From Paenibacillus sp. PK3_47 (GTDB taxonomy: Bacteria > Bacillota > Bacilli > Paenibacillales > Paenibacillaceae), in contig NZ_CP026029.1 in the NCBI RefSeq assembly GCF_023520895.1, positions 5,270,001-5,334,000 on the forward strand: a stretch of DNA of 64,000 bases. The letters run 5' to 3'. Made by a program: the position numbers and the translations under genes. The notes beneath the pieces are model-generated. The model did not search any database. It saw nothing but the letters and a program-made list of their open reading frames with translations, and was not told the origin of the DNA. This document shows, piece by piece, positions 1 to 7,714 of the stretch; position 1 is the first letter of the stretch, and each line of letters opens with the position of its first letter.

Positions 1-288
1 TCCGACCAGGATGACCAGGGTAAAAAGGCTGATGCTGCTGCCGATCTTTTCGCCGAACAGGTGGCGGTTAAAGTCCTCGTAGGAATCCGCTCCGACACGG
101 CGGGCCAGCACCATCATTTTGGTACCCAGCCAGATGAACAGCGCTGTCGAGAGCAAAATGGTAAGCACCGCCCAATGCCCGTACCTGGTGAAGAAGCGGA
201 GAATCTCCTGGCCGGTGGCGAATCCGGCACCTACAATGGTTCCAATATAAGTAAAGGCGATTTGCAATGTGCGGACATGGGATTTCAT
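1..288 (-). CDS. YkvI-family membrane protein (partial, N-terminus)
   Basis: Reading leftward from an ATG ending at 288 to the window edge gives the first 96 residues of an integral membrane protein. The opening helix carries YIGTIVGAGFATGQEILRF, a glycine-rich broken helix typical of the YkvI family (COG3949), distant relatives of the APC/SLC5-6 transporters; a second hydrophobic stretch follows at about residues 38-55. A strong ribosome binding site (AAGGAGGGG) precedes the ATG. The rest of the gene lies outside the window. The transported substrate of the family is not known to me, so only the family is called. Confidence 0.7.
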   Translation of the reverse strand, partial: MKSHVRTLQIAFTYIGTIVGAGFATGQEILRFFTRYGHWAVLTILLSTALFIWLGTKMMVLARRVGADSYEDFNRHLFGEKIGSSISLFTLVILVG

Positions 289-472
289 GAGTCCCCTCCT
301 TATGTGCGGTGAACAAAAAATAACCGGCCCTGCAGGATTGCCTTGTGCAGTCTGTATAGTACAGGTTATGATGGGGAGCAGAAGGACATGACTTCCGGCT
401 TGGTCAAAGCTTGGAGTTATTGTTGCCAGAGAGTAGCAGCTGGAATTATTAAGGTAATGGAGGTTCTTAGTC

Positions 473-1045
473 ATGGAAGTATTAAAACAGCGGATTTTAC
501 AGGAAGGGGTCGTCATTTCGGATCAGGTGCTGAAGCTGGACGGGCTGCTTAATCATCAGGTTGATCCCGTGCTGACGATGGAAATGGGACGGGAGTTTGC
601 CGGGAGATTTGCGGACGCCGGAGTAACGCGGGTAGTTACTGTGGAATCCTCGGGTATTGCCGTGGCATTTGCCACCGCTTATGAAATGAAGGTGCCGCTG
701 GTCTTTGCCCGCCGCAAAAAAACGCTGCTGGCAGATCCGGATGCCTTGTGCGAGAGAGTCCCTTCGTTTACCAAAGGTATCGTTACGGACATCATGCTGT
801 CCCGCCAATATATCTCCTCTGACGATAAAATTCTTTTTATCGATGATATTATCGCCAACGGGGATGCAGCCCGCGGACTGATCAAAATCATTCAGCGCTC
901 CGGCGCTGAGCTGGTAGGTCTGGGCGTTGTTGTCGAGAAAAGCTTCCAGGCTGGCGCCCGTACGATCAGAGAACAAGGCATCCGGCTGGAATCGCTGGTC
1001 AAAATAGAGTCGCTTAGTGAGGGTACGGTTGTTTTTGGAGAGTAA
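473..1045 (+). CDS. xpt: Xanthine phosphoribosyltransferase
   Basis: Cytoplasmic purine-salvage enzyme that joins xanthine to PRPP to give XMP. The 190-residue length matches the Bacillota Xpt family. The PRPP-binding signature ILFIDDIIANGDA sits at about residues 120-133, and the N-terminus (MEVLKQRILQEGVVI) is characteristic. GGAGG at about 457-461 supports the ATG at 473. The gene is monocistronic here; in B. subtilis xpt is paired with pbuX and controlled by a guanine riboswitch, and neither is seen here. A weak hairpin with a T run follows the stop. Confidence 0.93.
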   Translation: MEVLKQRILQEGVVISDQVLKLDGLLNHQVDPVLTMEMGREFAGRFADAGVTRVVTVESSGIAVAFATAYEMKVPLVFARRKKTLLADPDALCERVPSFTKGIVTDIMLSRQYISSDDKILFIDDIIANGDAARGLIKIIQRSGAELVGLGVVVEKSFQAGARTIREQGIRLESLVKIESLSEGTVVFGE

Positions 1046-1057
1046 CCGGTGACAATT

Positions 1058-1080
1058 ATAGGAACACTGCCTATTTTTTT
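1058..1080 (+). terminator. Probable intrinsic terminator of xpt
   Basis: A 5-bp stem (ATAGG/CCTAT) with a 7-base loop is followed directly by seven T residues, 12 bases after the xpt stop. The stem is short, so the call rests mainly on the T run and the position. Confidence 0.45.
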
Positions 1081-1089
1081 AACAACTTC

Positions 1090-1118
1090 TTTTCACCCCA
1101 TTACTTTTCCTTTATAAT
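1090..1118 (+). promoter_or_regulatory. Putative sigma-A promoter for the gene at 1150
   Basis: A consensus -10 TATAAT (1113-1118) with a weak -35 TTTTCA (1090-1095) at 17-bp spacing lies 31 bases ahead of the next start codon. The -35 match is only four of six. Confidence 0.4.
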
Positions 1119-1149
1119 AGGGTTTAGACATAGGAGAGGAGGCGTCACA

Positions 1150-1467
1150 ATGGGGAAAGAACCGGTGACAGAGCAATTTTTTATTGATAAATTAGCCGAG
1201 GCCAAGGATCATTTCGAGCGTGCGCTGGATTGCAAACATACGGAGTTCGACGATCTGTATCCCTATATGATAGAACATCCTCAGTTTTTCTGGTACAAAA
1301 GATATGTAGCCTGGTCTGAGCTTTTGACAATTACAAGCTTGTGCCAAGAACTGGATTTCGACTGGAAGCAGAAGTTCTCTGAACATCAGGTGGAATATCT
1401 GGAAGAACGTGTGATGTCCGCTAAAGTTCTTGATTTCTGGTTTGAGAAGAACGAAGCACTGATATAG
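1150..1467 (+). CDS. Conserved hypothetical protein, 105 aa
   Basis: I do not recognise this protein. It is soluble, acidic and rich in aromatic residues (FFWYKRYVAWSELL at about residues 46-59), and appears all-helical. There is no signal peptide or membrane segment. The start is supported by AGGAGAGGAGG eight or more bases upstream of the ATG and by a promoter-like TATAAT at 1113. A good terminator at 1512-1543 follows, so it is probably transcribed alone. Confidence 0.7.
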   Translation: MGKEPVTEQFFIDKLAEAKDHFERALDCKHTEFDDLYPYMIEHPQFFWYKRYVAWSELLTITSLCQELDFDWKQKFSEHQVEYLEERVMSAKVLDFWFEKNEALI

Positions 1468-1511
1468 CAGCTTTATAAGATATACAGAACTGACAGTTCA
1501 GTAAGAAATCA

Positions 1512-1543
1512 GGGCCCAAATGGATCTCATTTGGGTCTTTTTT
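1512..1543 (+). terminator. Intrinsic terminator
   Basis: CCCAAATG (1515-1522) pairs with CATTTGGG (1528-1535) around a 5-base loop, followed by TCTTTTTT. It closes the transcript of the gene at 1150-1467. Confidence 0.8.
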
Positions 1544-1575
1544 ATGGCAGAACGGCAGAAAGGGGAGGAATTCAT

Positions 1576-1788
1576 ATGATAAGTGATGAACAGCTGGATG
1601 CCTACCGGATTTCCGGGGAGAGAATACGGGTGGTGCGCGACGCGCTGCCGAGCAATGATATAAGAGGGATCGTGCTGGCTTGGGACGAGTCCCAGGTAAT
1701 GATCCGCAGACCCAACAAGCATGTTGTGAAGCTGGACCGCAATTATCTGTTCCAGCCTGTTAAAGAGCCCAGACCGGACAATATTTAG
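1576..1788 (+). CDS. Conserved hypothetical protein, 70 aa
   Basis: I do not recognise this small basic protein. The ATG at 1576 is chosen because AGGGGAGGA lies just upstream; an upstream in-frame ATG at 1531 falls inside the preceding terminator stem and is unlikely. The sequence has a beta-rich look, with alternating hydrophobic residues in RGIVLAWDESQVMIRR and HVVKLDRNYLFQPV, and no signal peptide. It is followed by a GC-rich hairpin shared with the convergent gene at 1904. Confidence 0.6.
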   Translation: MISDEQLDAYRISGERIRVVRDALPSNDIRGIVLAWDESQVMIRRPNKHVVKLDRNYLFQPVKEPRPDNI

Positions 1789-1844
1789 AATTTTGTAAGC
1801 TCCTGACCGTTGTCATGTCAGAATAGAATATTCTCTGCAATGCA

Positions 1845-1884
1845 AGACAGCCCCCACCCGGTGTTACCGGGCAGGGGCTGTCTT
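1845..1884. terminator. Bidirectional hairpin between convergent genes
   Basis: AAGACAGCCCC pairs with GGGGCTGTCTT around a GC-rich inner part (ACCCGGTGTTACCGGGC). The 11-bp outer stem lies between the convergent genes ending at 1788 and 1904. T tracts are short on both sides. Confidence 0.6.
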
Positions 1885-1903
1885 GCTGTTGTACGGGTAA
1901 ATC

Positions 1904-2359
1904 CTAAATGGACAGAGCCATCTGTTCTACAGAGGGGTTCTGCGGAAGAACGCTTAACTCCGGATTCAAGCCAAGATAAGCACGCATCCGCAGCATCATC
2001 TCATTCCGGAAACCGGGCCAGAGGATATTCATCTCGCCGACGTATCCCCGGCACGTATACTGGGCTTCGACTCCGCGCTGATCCTGGCGGATGGTCGTAA
2101 CCTTCAAAGAGTGAGCAGCCAGCTCACGGGTTACCTCCTGCAGCATCAGGGAAGTCTTCTTCGTTGCGCTGGAGACCAGCTCCATATAGAGCTGCGGAGT
2201 CTTAAACAGACCGCTCTTACCGATTACCCGGCAATCGCGTTCAAAAACTTTATGGATAAACGTTAGCAGCAGATAGCTTCTGACAAGGGACAATTCGTCT
2301 TTGGTTATATCTTCAGGAAGAGTTGGTGTATTTAGGGTAGTTCTCTTGGTAGTCGCCAT
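1904..2359 (-). CDS. Conserved hypothetical protein, 151 aa, with an SOS-type operator
   Basis: I do not recognise the family. The protein is soluble and mixed alpha/beta, with no signal peptide. GAGGTGA upstream supports the ATG at 2359. Its promoter is clear on the minus strand: -35 TTGCTT (2424-2429), 18-bp spacer, -10 TATAAT (2400-2405). A GAAC-N4-GTTC dyad (2386-2397) lies between the -10 box and the start codon, where a LexA-type repressor would block transcription. DNA-damage induction is inferred from this operator only. Confidence 0.7.
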   Translation of the reverse strand: MATTKRTTLNTPTLPEDITKDELSLVRSYLLLTFIHKVFERDCRVIGKSGLFKTPQLYMELVSSATKKTSLMLQEVTRELAAHSLKVTTIRQDQRGVEAQYTCRGYVGEMNILWPGFRNEMMLRMRAYLGLNPELSVLPQNPSVEQMALSI

Positions 2360-2384
2360 TATAAATCACCTCATTTATATTATG

Positions 2385-2429
2385 CGAACTTTTGTTCTTA
2401 TTATACCTCTTTTCCGTAAATAAAAGCAA
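2385..2429 (-). promoter_or_regulatory. Promoter with GAAC-N4-GTTC (LexA/SOS-like) operator
   Basis: -35 TTGCTT at 2424-2429 and -10 TATAAT at 2400-2405 (18-bp spacer) read leftward into the gene ending at 1904. The perfect half-sites GAAC and GTTC (2386-2397) overlap the expected start point. The B. subtilis LexA consensus is CGAAC-N4-GTTYC; the outer bases match only partly. Confidence 0.5.
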
Positions 2430-2473
2430 TATTTAACCAAAAAATTATGTAATTAAATGAAAATAAAAAAATG

Positions 2474-2502
2474 TTGACTCCAGATTCCTGGCATGGTAAG
2501 AT
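2474..2502 (+). promoter_or_regulatory. Promoter of tRNA-Leu
   Basis: TTGACT (2474-2479), exactly 17 bases, TAAGAT (2497-2502); it lies 36 bases ahead of the tRNA. Confidence 0.7.
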
Positions 2503-2538
2503 CTATCTTGTGGCCGCGAGAGCGAGTCATTGAAATAT

Positions 2539-2622
2539 GCGGTCGTGGCGGAATTGGCAGACGCGCACGGTTCAGGTCCGTGTGGTAGCAATACCGTGGA
2601 GGTTCGAGTCCTCTCGACCGCA
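2539..2622 (+). tRNA. tRNA-Leu (anticodon CAG)
   Basis: The acceptor stem GCGGTCG pairs with CGACCGC (2615-2621), followed by discriminator A. The anticodon stem CACGG/CCGTG encloses TTCAGGT, giving anticodon CAG at 2573-2575. A long variable arm typical of class II leucine tRNAs and a GGTTCGAGTCC T-arm are present. CCA is not encoded (TCA follows), so the 3' end must be added after transcription. The gene stands alone, with its own promoter and a strong terminator. Confidence 0.95.
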
Positions 2623-2638
2623 TCATGTTTTACAATGA

Positions 2639-2685
2639 ACAGGTGGTTAAATTGCATTCAGTGCAATTCAACCACCTGTTTTTTA
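2639..2685 (+). terminator. Strong intrinsic terminator after tRNA-Leu
   Basis: ACAGGTGGTT-A-AATTGCA pairs with TGCAATT-C-AACCACCTGT around a short loop and is followed by six T residues. Confidence 0.9.
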
Positions 2686-2796
2686 TTGTGGCTTTAGCCC
2701 ATAGGCGTGAAAGGCGTGAAAGATAAATCTATAAGTCCACCTCTTATGTGTGTGGAGGGTACCTCCGTAATAACTGCGGGCACAGTAGCTCCCTTC

Positions 2797-3056
2797 TTAC
2801 GGCTCAATGTACTCGGTTTTTCGCATATAATTAGCAACATTTCCTTTGTAATGGCTCAATGTACTCGGTTTTTCGCATATAATTAGCAACATTCCCTTTG
2901 TAATGGCTCAATGTACCCGGTTTTTCGCATACAATTAGCAACATTCCCTTTGTAATGGCTCACTGTACTCGGTTTTTCGCATACAATTAGCAACCTTCCC
3001 TTCGTAATAGCTAAATGTACTCAGTTTTTCACGTGCAATGAGTTCGATTCCTCAGT
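2797..3056. repeat. Five-copy 52-bp tandem repeat
   Basis: Units begin at about 2797, 2849, 2901, 2953 and 3005, each exactly 52 bases after the last. The shared core is GGCTCAATGTACTCGG, TTTTTCGCATA, then AATTAGCAACATTCCCTTTG. Copies 1-4 differ at a few positions; copy 5 matches only in its first half and then decays. There are no spacers and no long open frame. The array lies in a gene-free stretch between tRNA-Leu and the GNAT gene. I see nothing else recognisable between 2686 and 2796. Confidence 0.9.
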
Positions 3057-3255
3057 AAGAGGATAAAAGGGCGAGGGTGAGAAGTCTACAAGCACAAGCG
3101 CCAACCGTGGACAAGCGGGTGTAAGAGTGTAAAAAGAATACGCGATCCATTAGCAGCAACGGGAGTAATAAGTAAGTAACACGTTTAACGGTCAGGTGAG
3201 AGTGACAAAAACATTTGGGGCAGGCTGGCGTCATTAGGCACGATATGGCAACATT

Positions 3256-3312
3256 GGGGATTCTATCAGATAATCCCCCGTTAGACGGGGGCTGGTTCCG
3301 GCTATTTTTTTG
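3256..3312 (+). promoter_or_regulatory. Two overlapping hairpins followed by a T run (attenuator-like)
   Basis: GGGGATT (3256-3262) can pair with AATCCCC (3272-3278); the overlapping CCCCCGT (3275-3281) can instead pair with ACGGGGG (3285-3291). Both cannot form at once. A T7 tract follows at about 3305-3311. It could be a leader attenuator or just a terminator. The rest of 3312-3517 shows no gene and no promoter I trust. Confidence 0.35.
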
Positions 3313-3517
3313 ACAACGCTAATGCACTGCACAGGTGTCCAAGACAGTCCAGTCTCCACGCCGTCAGACTTCCACAACCGCAGGGCGGTAGCAACTAGCT
3401 CAGCTGCACCGGCTGTAGTCCGCAGGCTGCTTTCCCTGGTAAAATGATACAGTAGCTGCTGCGGGGTATATTTCTTTGCGGACAGTACAACAACTTTTTT
3501 GGCGGGAGTTGATATTG

Positions 3518-4423
3518 ATGATAATTAAAGCGCTGGAAGTTAGCCGGGAAGAAGAGTTTCTGGCTTTTTGCCGGAAGCACCGGGATCAGCTGGATGACTC
3601 TTTTCTAAGTGAAGAGGAGCTTGAACGATTTAAGGCTGATGCGGACAATCCCACATACATAGCAGTAAATTCAGACGGAGAGCTGGCGGGTGCCGCCTCG
3701 CTGATGCTTAATGATTACAGCCGCAGAGGGCGGAAGGCGCGCCTGAGAATTCTGTATGCGGAACCGGAGGCTGCCGGCGTATACCAGGAGCTGCTGCAGG
3801 CTGTTCTGCTGCACGCTGACGGGATGGACAAGCTGAATATTTTTGTTCCAACATTAAATACGGAACTGGCAGGCAAGCTGGCTGGTGCCGGATTTGAAGT
3901 AGAACGTTATTCTTTTTTGCTGGTAAGAGGAGGGCAGGAGGTTCCTGAGTTTGTTTTGCCCGGAGGGTATGAGATCAGACCTTTTAAACGGGGAGTTGAT
4001 GAAGCGTCCTGGTGTGAGGTCAGAAATGCGGGGTTTGCCAAACTCAAGGGCAGTGAAACTCCGGTGACGCCGGAAATGGTGGAGAATATGACTGCCGGAG
4101 CAGACTCTATTGAGGGCGGAATGCTCCTGCTGTATCATGGCAGCCGGGCAGTGGGGGTTGTTCGCGGCTCTGCTGATGAATATAAGGATAGGCCGCTAAT
4201 GAACATTGGGCCGCTCGCGCTATTGCCGGAGTATCAGGGGAAAGGGCTGGGGAGAATTTTGCTGAGAGCCGCACTCCATACCGCCAGAGACAACGGTTAC
4301 GGCGGAACCATATTATGTGTCAATGCGGAGAACGACCGGGCCAAAGCGCTGTACATCAGCGAAGGCTTCAACGAGGTGGAGGCGGCCGCCTGCTATCGAT
4401 ATGTTGTGCCCGGAGCAGTATAG
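3518..4423 (+). CDS. GNAT-family N-acetyltransferase, two-domain
   Basis: Predicted acetyl-CoA-dependent N-acetyltransferase of 301 residues with two GNAT folds in tandem. The C-terminal half carries the acetyl-CoA loop QGKGLG within LLPEYQGKGLGRILL at about residues 232-246 and the typical NDRAKALYISEGF tail. The N-terminal half is degenerate, as in many tandem-GNAT proteins. The ATG at 3518 is chosen because GGGAG precedes it by nine bases; an in-frame ATG at 3476 has no such site. Substrate unknown. A strong terminator follows at 4441. Confidence 0.8.
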   Translation: MIIKALEVSREEEFLAFCRKHRDQLDDSFLSEEELERFKADADNPTYIAVNSDGELAGAASLMLNDYSRRGRKARLRILYAEPEAAGVYQELLQAVLLHADGMDKLNIFVPTLNTELAGKLAGAGFEVERYSFLLVRGGQEVPEFVLPGGYEIRPFKRGVDEASWCEVRNAGFAKLKGSETPVTPEMVENMTAGADSIEGGMLLLYHGSRAVGVVRGSADEYKDRPLMNIGPLALLPEYQGKGLGRILLRAALHTARDNGYGGTILCVNAENDRAKALYISEGFNEVEAAACYRYVVPGAV

Positions 4424-4440
4424 TTAATCATCCCGGATAT

Positions 4441-4479
4441 AAAATCGGTGCAGGCCTGATGAAGGCAGCACCGATTTTT
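4441..4479 (+). terminator. Intrinsic terminator
   Basis: AAAATCGGTGC (4441-4451) pairs with GCACCGATTTTT (4468-4479), ending in a T run. It closes the GNAT gene and probably also serves the convergent DUF2812 gene. Confidence 0.85.
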
Positions 4480-4587
4480 GCATATACATACTTCTTTTGC
4501 ACATACCTACTTAATTGGGGGACATACGGTCAACTGTATAAATGTATTTTTACATCAAATGTTTAAGAGACAGAGCAGTGCGGATTC

Positions 4588-5736
4588 TCAGCTCTTCTTT
4601 AGCCTTCTGTAATAAAGCCAGGTTCTGCCTGTGAATGAGCCGAAGGCGAGAATACTGATGAACAGCAGCAGCGTGTTCCACATCCCGAATGTGGTGAACC
4701 CTTCTTTTACAATACGTTCCACGAATGCGCTCAGATTGTAGGTATAGAGCAGCAGCATCGGGAGGAACAGCAGCGTATAGCTGAGGGCAATTTTACGTGC
4801 ATGCTTCAACAGATGGAGCTTGTCGCTGTACAGCTGGGTCTGCGCTTCCCCTTCCGCAGATTCGCGGCGCCAGATCGTCCACTTCTGCAGAGAGGAAGGA
4901 GAGCTGTAAGCTTTTGTCCACCCGGCTGAGGTGTGCAGTTCAACAGAGCCTTCATCGGCCACAATCTGATAGTCTGCATGATAGTTCATCCTCCGGGGAC
5001 TGCCTTTGCTGAAAAAGAACAGCGTTCCCCAGCGCCCGACCTTGTACAGGTTCCAGCCCTGCCGTTCTTTATCCTCCAGCCATTTCTCCAATTTGTCGGG
5101 AGAGTACATCCAGCCCAGCTTGAGCCTGACACTCTGTGGTCCGGAAGGTTCCCTGACTGCCGCCTTGTCCCTGTAGATCTGCTGCTCCGGAAGCAGGGTT
5201 TTATTGACGGTTCTGATTTTATGAATGGAATAGACCGCCAGTATAAACAGTGCTATTCCCAGAACTGCTGCGGCAAAGGTGATCCACCACATCGGACTTT
5301 TCTCTATCTGAAGTGTGGCGCTCCGGAACAGTGAAAGAGAGATAATAATGAGCGGCAGCACAGCGATGGCTGATAAATAAATCATAGTCCCCATAAAGAA
5401 ATAAGAAATCATCCGGTTGCGCCTGATTATACCCTTTCGGGAAGGATAGGCGTTAATCCGTCCGGGTTCACGTTCATTCCGGAGGACGCTCCATCTGCCC
5501 CCCTGCAGGTCTATAGTCCAGCCTTCTGCTGCCAAGAAAGAAGCCAATGAGCTGTTACCTGAAGAATCGTAGCTGATTTGATAAGTGGCAGAGACTGAAT
5601 TGTCCTTCCGGAAAGAAAACCGCCGCAGCTTCGTGTTCCAGCTATCCAGCCGCCAGCCTTCCCCTGCCATAGACGCCAGCCATGCTTCTGTTCCCGGCAG
5701 ATCATAGCTCCAGAAGGGCTTTATTACTGTCTTCAT
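4588..5736 (-). CDS. DUF2812 membrane protein partnered with PadR
   Basis: 382-residue protein with two copies of the DUF2812 module: residues about 1-90 (FWSYDLPGTEAWLASMAGEGW) and about 200-290 (LGWMYSPDKLEKWLEDKERQG). Each is followed by a pair of hydrophobic segments (about 110-170 and 310-370), giving four predicted membrane spans. DUF2812 proteins are commonly encoded directly after a PadR regulator and their function is unknown. Here the start overlaps the end of padR by four bases (ATGA), so the two are translationally coupled and share the auto-regulated promoter at 6128-6156. Confidence 0.85.
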   Translation of the reverse strand: MKTVIKPFWSYDLPGTEAWLASMAGEGWRLDSWNTKLRRFSFRKDNSVSATYQISYDSSGNSSLASFLAAEGWTIDLQGGRWSVLRNEREPGRINAYPSRKGIIRRNRMISYFFMGTMIYLSAIAVLPLIIISLSLFRSATLQIEKSPMWWITFAAAVLGIALFILAVYSIHKIRTVNKTLLPEQQIYRDKAAVREPSGPQSVRLKLGWMYSPDKLEKWLEDKERQGWNLYKVGRWGTLFFFSKGSPRRMNYHADYQIVADEGSVELHTSAGWTKAYSSPSSLQKWTIWRRESAEGEAQTQLYSDKLHLLKHARKIALSYTLLFLPMLLLYTYNLSAFVERIVKEGFTTFGMWNTLLLFISILAFGSFTGRTWLYYRRLKKS

Positions 5737-6065
5737 AAAAAATCCTCCTCAAACGTGACAGCGTTGCGGTGCAGTTCCTTTAAGCGGGTGATTTCAACGC
5801 TCATCACTTTTTTTCCAAGTGCGGATATTTCATATAATGTCTTTCTGTCCTCATCGGCAAATACGGTGATCAGGCCGTCCTTGTTCATTTTGGTCAGTGT
5901 TCCATATACGGTTCCGGAGCCCAGCCTTATTCTTCCTCCAGACAGCTCTTCCACATGCTTGATGATGCCGTATCCGTGCCGTGGTCCGGTTAGCGACAGG
6001 AGGATGTAAAAAGCGGTTTCAGTCATGGGCACGTATTTTTTGAGCGCTTTTTCAATTGAAGACAC
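5733..6065 (-). CDS. PadR-family transcriptional regulator
   Basis: Winged-helix repressor of the PadR family, shown by MTETAFYILLSLTGPRHGYG, the recognition region GSGTVYGTLTKMNKDGLI, and a C-terminal helix for dimerisation. I place the start at GTG 6065, five bases after AGGTGA; an in-frame ATG at 6092 adds nine residues but has no clear ribosome site. The gene overlaps the DUF2812 gene by four bases. Two adjacent operator-like dyads cover its promoter, so it probably represses itself and its partner. Confidence 0.85.
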   Translation of the reverse strand: MSSIEKALKKYVPMTETAFYILLSLTGPRHGYGIIKHVEELSGGRIRLGSGTVYGTLTKMNKDGLITVFADEDRKTLYEISALGKKVMSVEITRLKELHRNAVTFEEDFL

Positions 6066-6113
6066 AGTGATCACCTGTTTCGTTATGTTCATTTACTGTA
6101 ATTTTCCAAATAC

Positions 6114-6156
6114 TATGTCACGCTGTGACTATATCACGTTGCGACATATTATGCAA
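6114..6156 (-). promoter_or_regulatory. padR promoter with two adjacent operator dyads
   Basis: On the minus strand, -35 TTGCAT (6151-6156), 17 bases, -10 TATAGT (6128-6133). Two 19-bp dyads of the form TATGTCAC-N3-GTGACATA cover it: 6114-6132 (perfect inner GTCAC/GTGAC) and 6130-6148. PadR operators commonly contain ATGT/ACAT arms, which fits autorepression. Confidence 0.6.
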
Positions 6157-6321
6157 GCAGGGCTGGACGTTGTATGATGTTATACACGGCTGATTCCCGC
6201 AAAAGACGGCAATTGTGCACGGCTCTGATTAAACTTCTTCGCCTGTATGGACAAACGAACAGTCGGCATTTCAACGCGCACGTATAATAACCTAAGTCCA
6301 ACACAGAGGAGTTGAAAAAGT

Positions 6322-6546
6322 ATGTCATCTTTTTGTCCGAACTGTCCTGACCAAACGATTGTGGATCCGCCGCAAACCGTTTATGAAAACTACTACCATC
6401 CCCAGCACGTTCAAGTCATCCACCCGGTAGAAATCATCAGACAGCATCACTGTGTTCCGGTCTATCACCACTGCGTCACATACACGGTCAAGGATAAAAT
6501 GTGTACCGTTTCCGGTCTGAAGAAAAAGTCCCGCAAAAGAAAATAG
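6322..6546 (+). CDS. CotD-like spore coat protein
   Basis: Small (74 aa) His- and Tyr-rich protein starting FCPNCPDQTIVDPP and containing YYHPQHVQVIHPV and HHCVPVYHHC, ending in a Lys/Arg-rich tail. This composition and layout match CotD-type inner spore-coat proteins. GAGGAG precedes the ATG. A CGTATAATA element at about 6281-6289 resembles the -10 of sigma-E/sigma-K promoters, as expected for a mother-cell coat gene, but the -35 is unclear. The coat assignment rests on composition and N-terminal motif. Confidence 0.65.
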   Translation: MSSFCPNCPDQTIVDPPQTVYENYYHPQHVQVIHPVEIIRQHHCVPVYHHCVTYTVKDKMCTVSGLKKKSRKRK

Positions 6547-6610
6547 ATCACCCTGCAGGTGTGAGGGCTTGTACCTTGTGAAGCGGAGCTGTACAGCTGT
6601 ACGACAAAAA

Positions 6611-6665
6611 AAGCGGAAGGGTTGGAGGCACTGCTGTGCCCCGGTTCCTTCCGCTTTTGTTTTTG
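6611..6665. terminator. Bidirectional intrinsic terminator
   Basis: AAGCGGAAGG (6611-6620) pairs with CCTTCCGCTT (6647-6656), followed by TTGTTTTT on the plus strand and preceded by an A run that serves as a T tract on the minus strand. It lies between the convergent coat and YihY genes. Confidence 0.85.
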
Positions 6666-6679
6666 GTTATTCGGGAATT

Positions 6680-7528
6680 TTAATCCGGTTCCTTGTCGAC
6701 CCTCCTGCGGTCCAGCAGAATCGCATTGATTTCCCCGCCGGCCAGAAGAATCATGGAACTGATATACAGCCAGATCAGCAGAATCATGACACCTCCAAGG
6801 CTGCCGTAGGTTTTGGTGAAATCGCTGAATTGATTGACATAAATAGAGAATAGGACGGAGGTGGCAATCCAGCCGATGGTTGAAAAGAAAGCGCCCGGTA
6901 TAACCTCCCTGAGTGCCAGCCGCCGGCTGGGGGCAATCCAGTAGAGCAAGGTGAACACCAGGAACAGCACCAGCAGCGGTACGGCATACTGCAGCAGATC
7001 CCACAGCTTTTGAAATCCGTAGGGGAGATCGAACAGCTGGAACACCTGTGCCTTCAGCCAGCCGCCAAGGACCAGCAGCAGAATGCTGAGCAGGATGACA
7101 AAACCGATGATCAGGGTAGCGAGGAAGGCGATCCCGCGTATTTTCCAGAATTCTCTGCTCTCATCAATTTCGTAGGCGCGGTTGAGACCTTTAATGATCG
7201 CATTGATGCCTTTGGAGGCCGCCCACAGCGTACCGAGCATCCCGAAGGATAACAAAGCTTCGTTCCGCCCCTGCGCCACATCCTGCAGAATTTCTTCAAT
7301 CAGGGACACGGCTTCCAAAGGCATAACCTGCTCCAGATCCTTGATCTTGTCCTCCAGTGAGATGTTGGCATATCCGATAAGCGTCATTAGGAAGATTAAG
7401 AACGGAAACAGGGAGAGGATCAGATAATAGGTCAGCTGTGCACTGACACCCTGTACATCGTCAAGCTGGATTTTACGGTAGAGCTGCTTCCCAAAGCTGA
7501 AGAGTCCCGGTGATGTTCGCTTGTTCAT
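6680..7528 (-). CDS. YihY/BrkB-family inner membrane protein
   Basis: 282-residue polytopic protein with six or so membrane spans. Family signatures are SAQLTYYLILSLFPFLIFL (about residues 29-47), LWAASKGINAIIKGLNRAYE (about 101-120) and YGSLGGVMILLIWLYISS (about 240-257). Older databases call the family 'ribonuclease BN', which is a misannotation; its real function is unknown. The start codon follows a good GGAGG. It is monocistronic and ends at the bidirectional terminator at 6611. Confidence 0.88.
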   Translation of the reverse strand: MNKRTSPGLFSFGKQLYRKIQLDDVQGVSAQLTYYLILSLFPFLIFLMTLIGYANISLEDKIKDLEQVMPLEAVSLIEEILQDVAQGRNEALLSFGMLGTLWAASKGINAIIKGLNRAYEIDESREFWKIRGIAFLATLIIGFVILLSILLLVLGGWLKAQVFQLFDLPYGFQKLWDLLQYAVPLLVLFLVFTLLYWIAPSRRLALREVIPGAFFSTIGWIATSVLFSIYVNQFSDFTKTYGSLGGVMILLIWLYISSMILLAGGEINAILLDRRRVDKEPD

Positions 7529-7714
7529 AATTCCCTCCTCTGCACGCTGTTTACCCTATGATATGCATGTACATATTTTTAATATTAACATAAGGGGGGA
7601 ATTTCCAAACATAGGGGTGTAAGATTGTGACATTTTATATATGCGGGAACAGGTGTTCTGGTTGTATGCTGTATGTAGTTTATATTGAATAATTTTGCAG
7701 GAAGGATGATGGTA

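Noticed and set aside
310..472. Possible guanine riboswitch before xpt
   Set aside because: The conserved purine-riboswitch core (TATAATC-type junction and paired loop motifs) is not present, although xpt is often so regulated.
2797..3056. 52-bp repeats as a CRISPR array
   Set aside because: Units abut with no unique spacers, and no cas gene is near.
3052..3234. 60-residue minus-strand frame in the repeat region
   Set aside because: No ribosome binding site, odd composition, and it partly reads through decayed repeat sequence.
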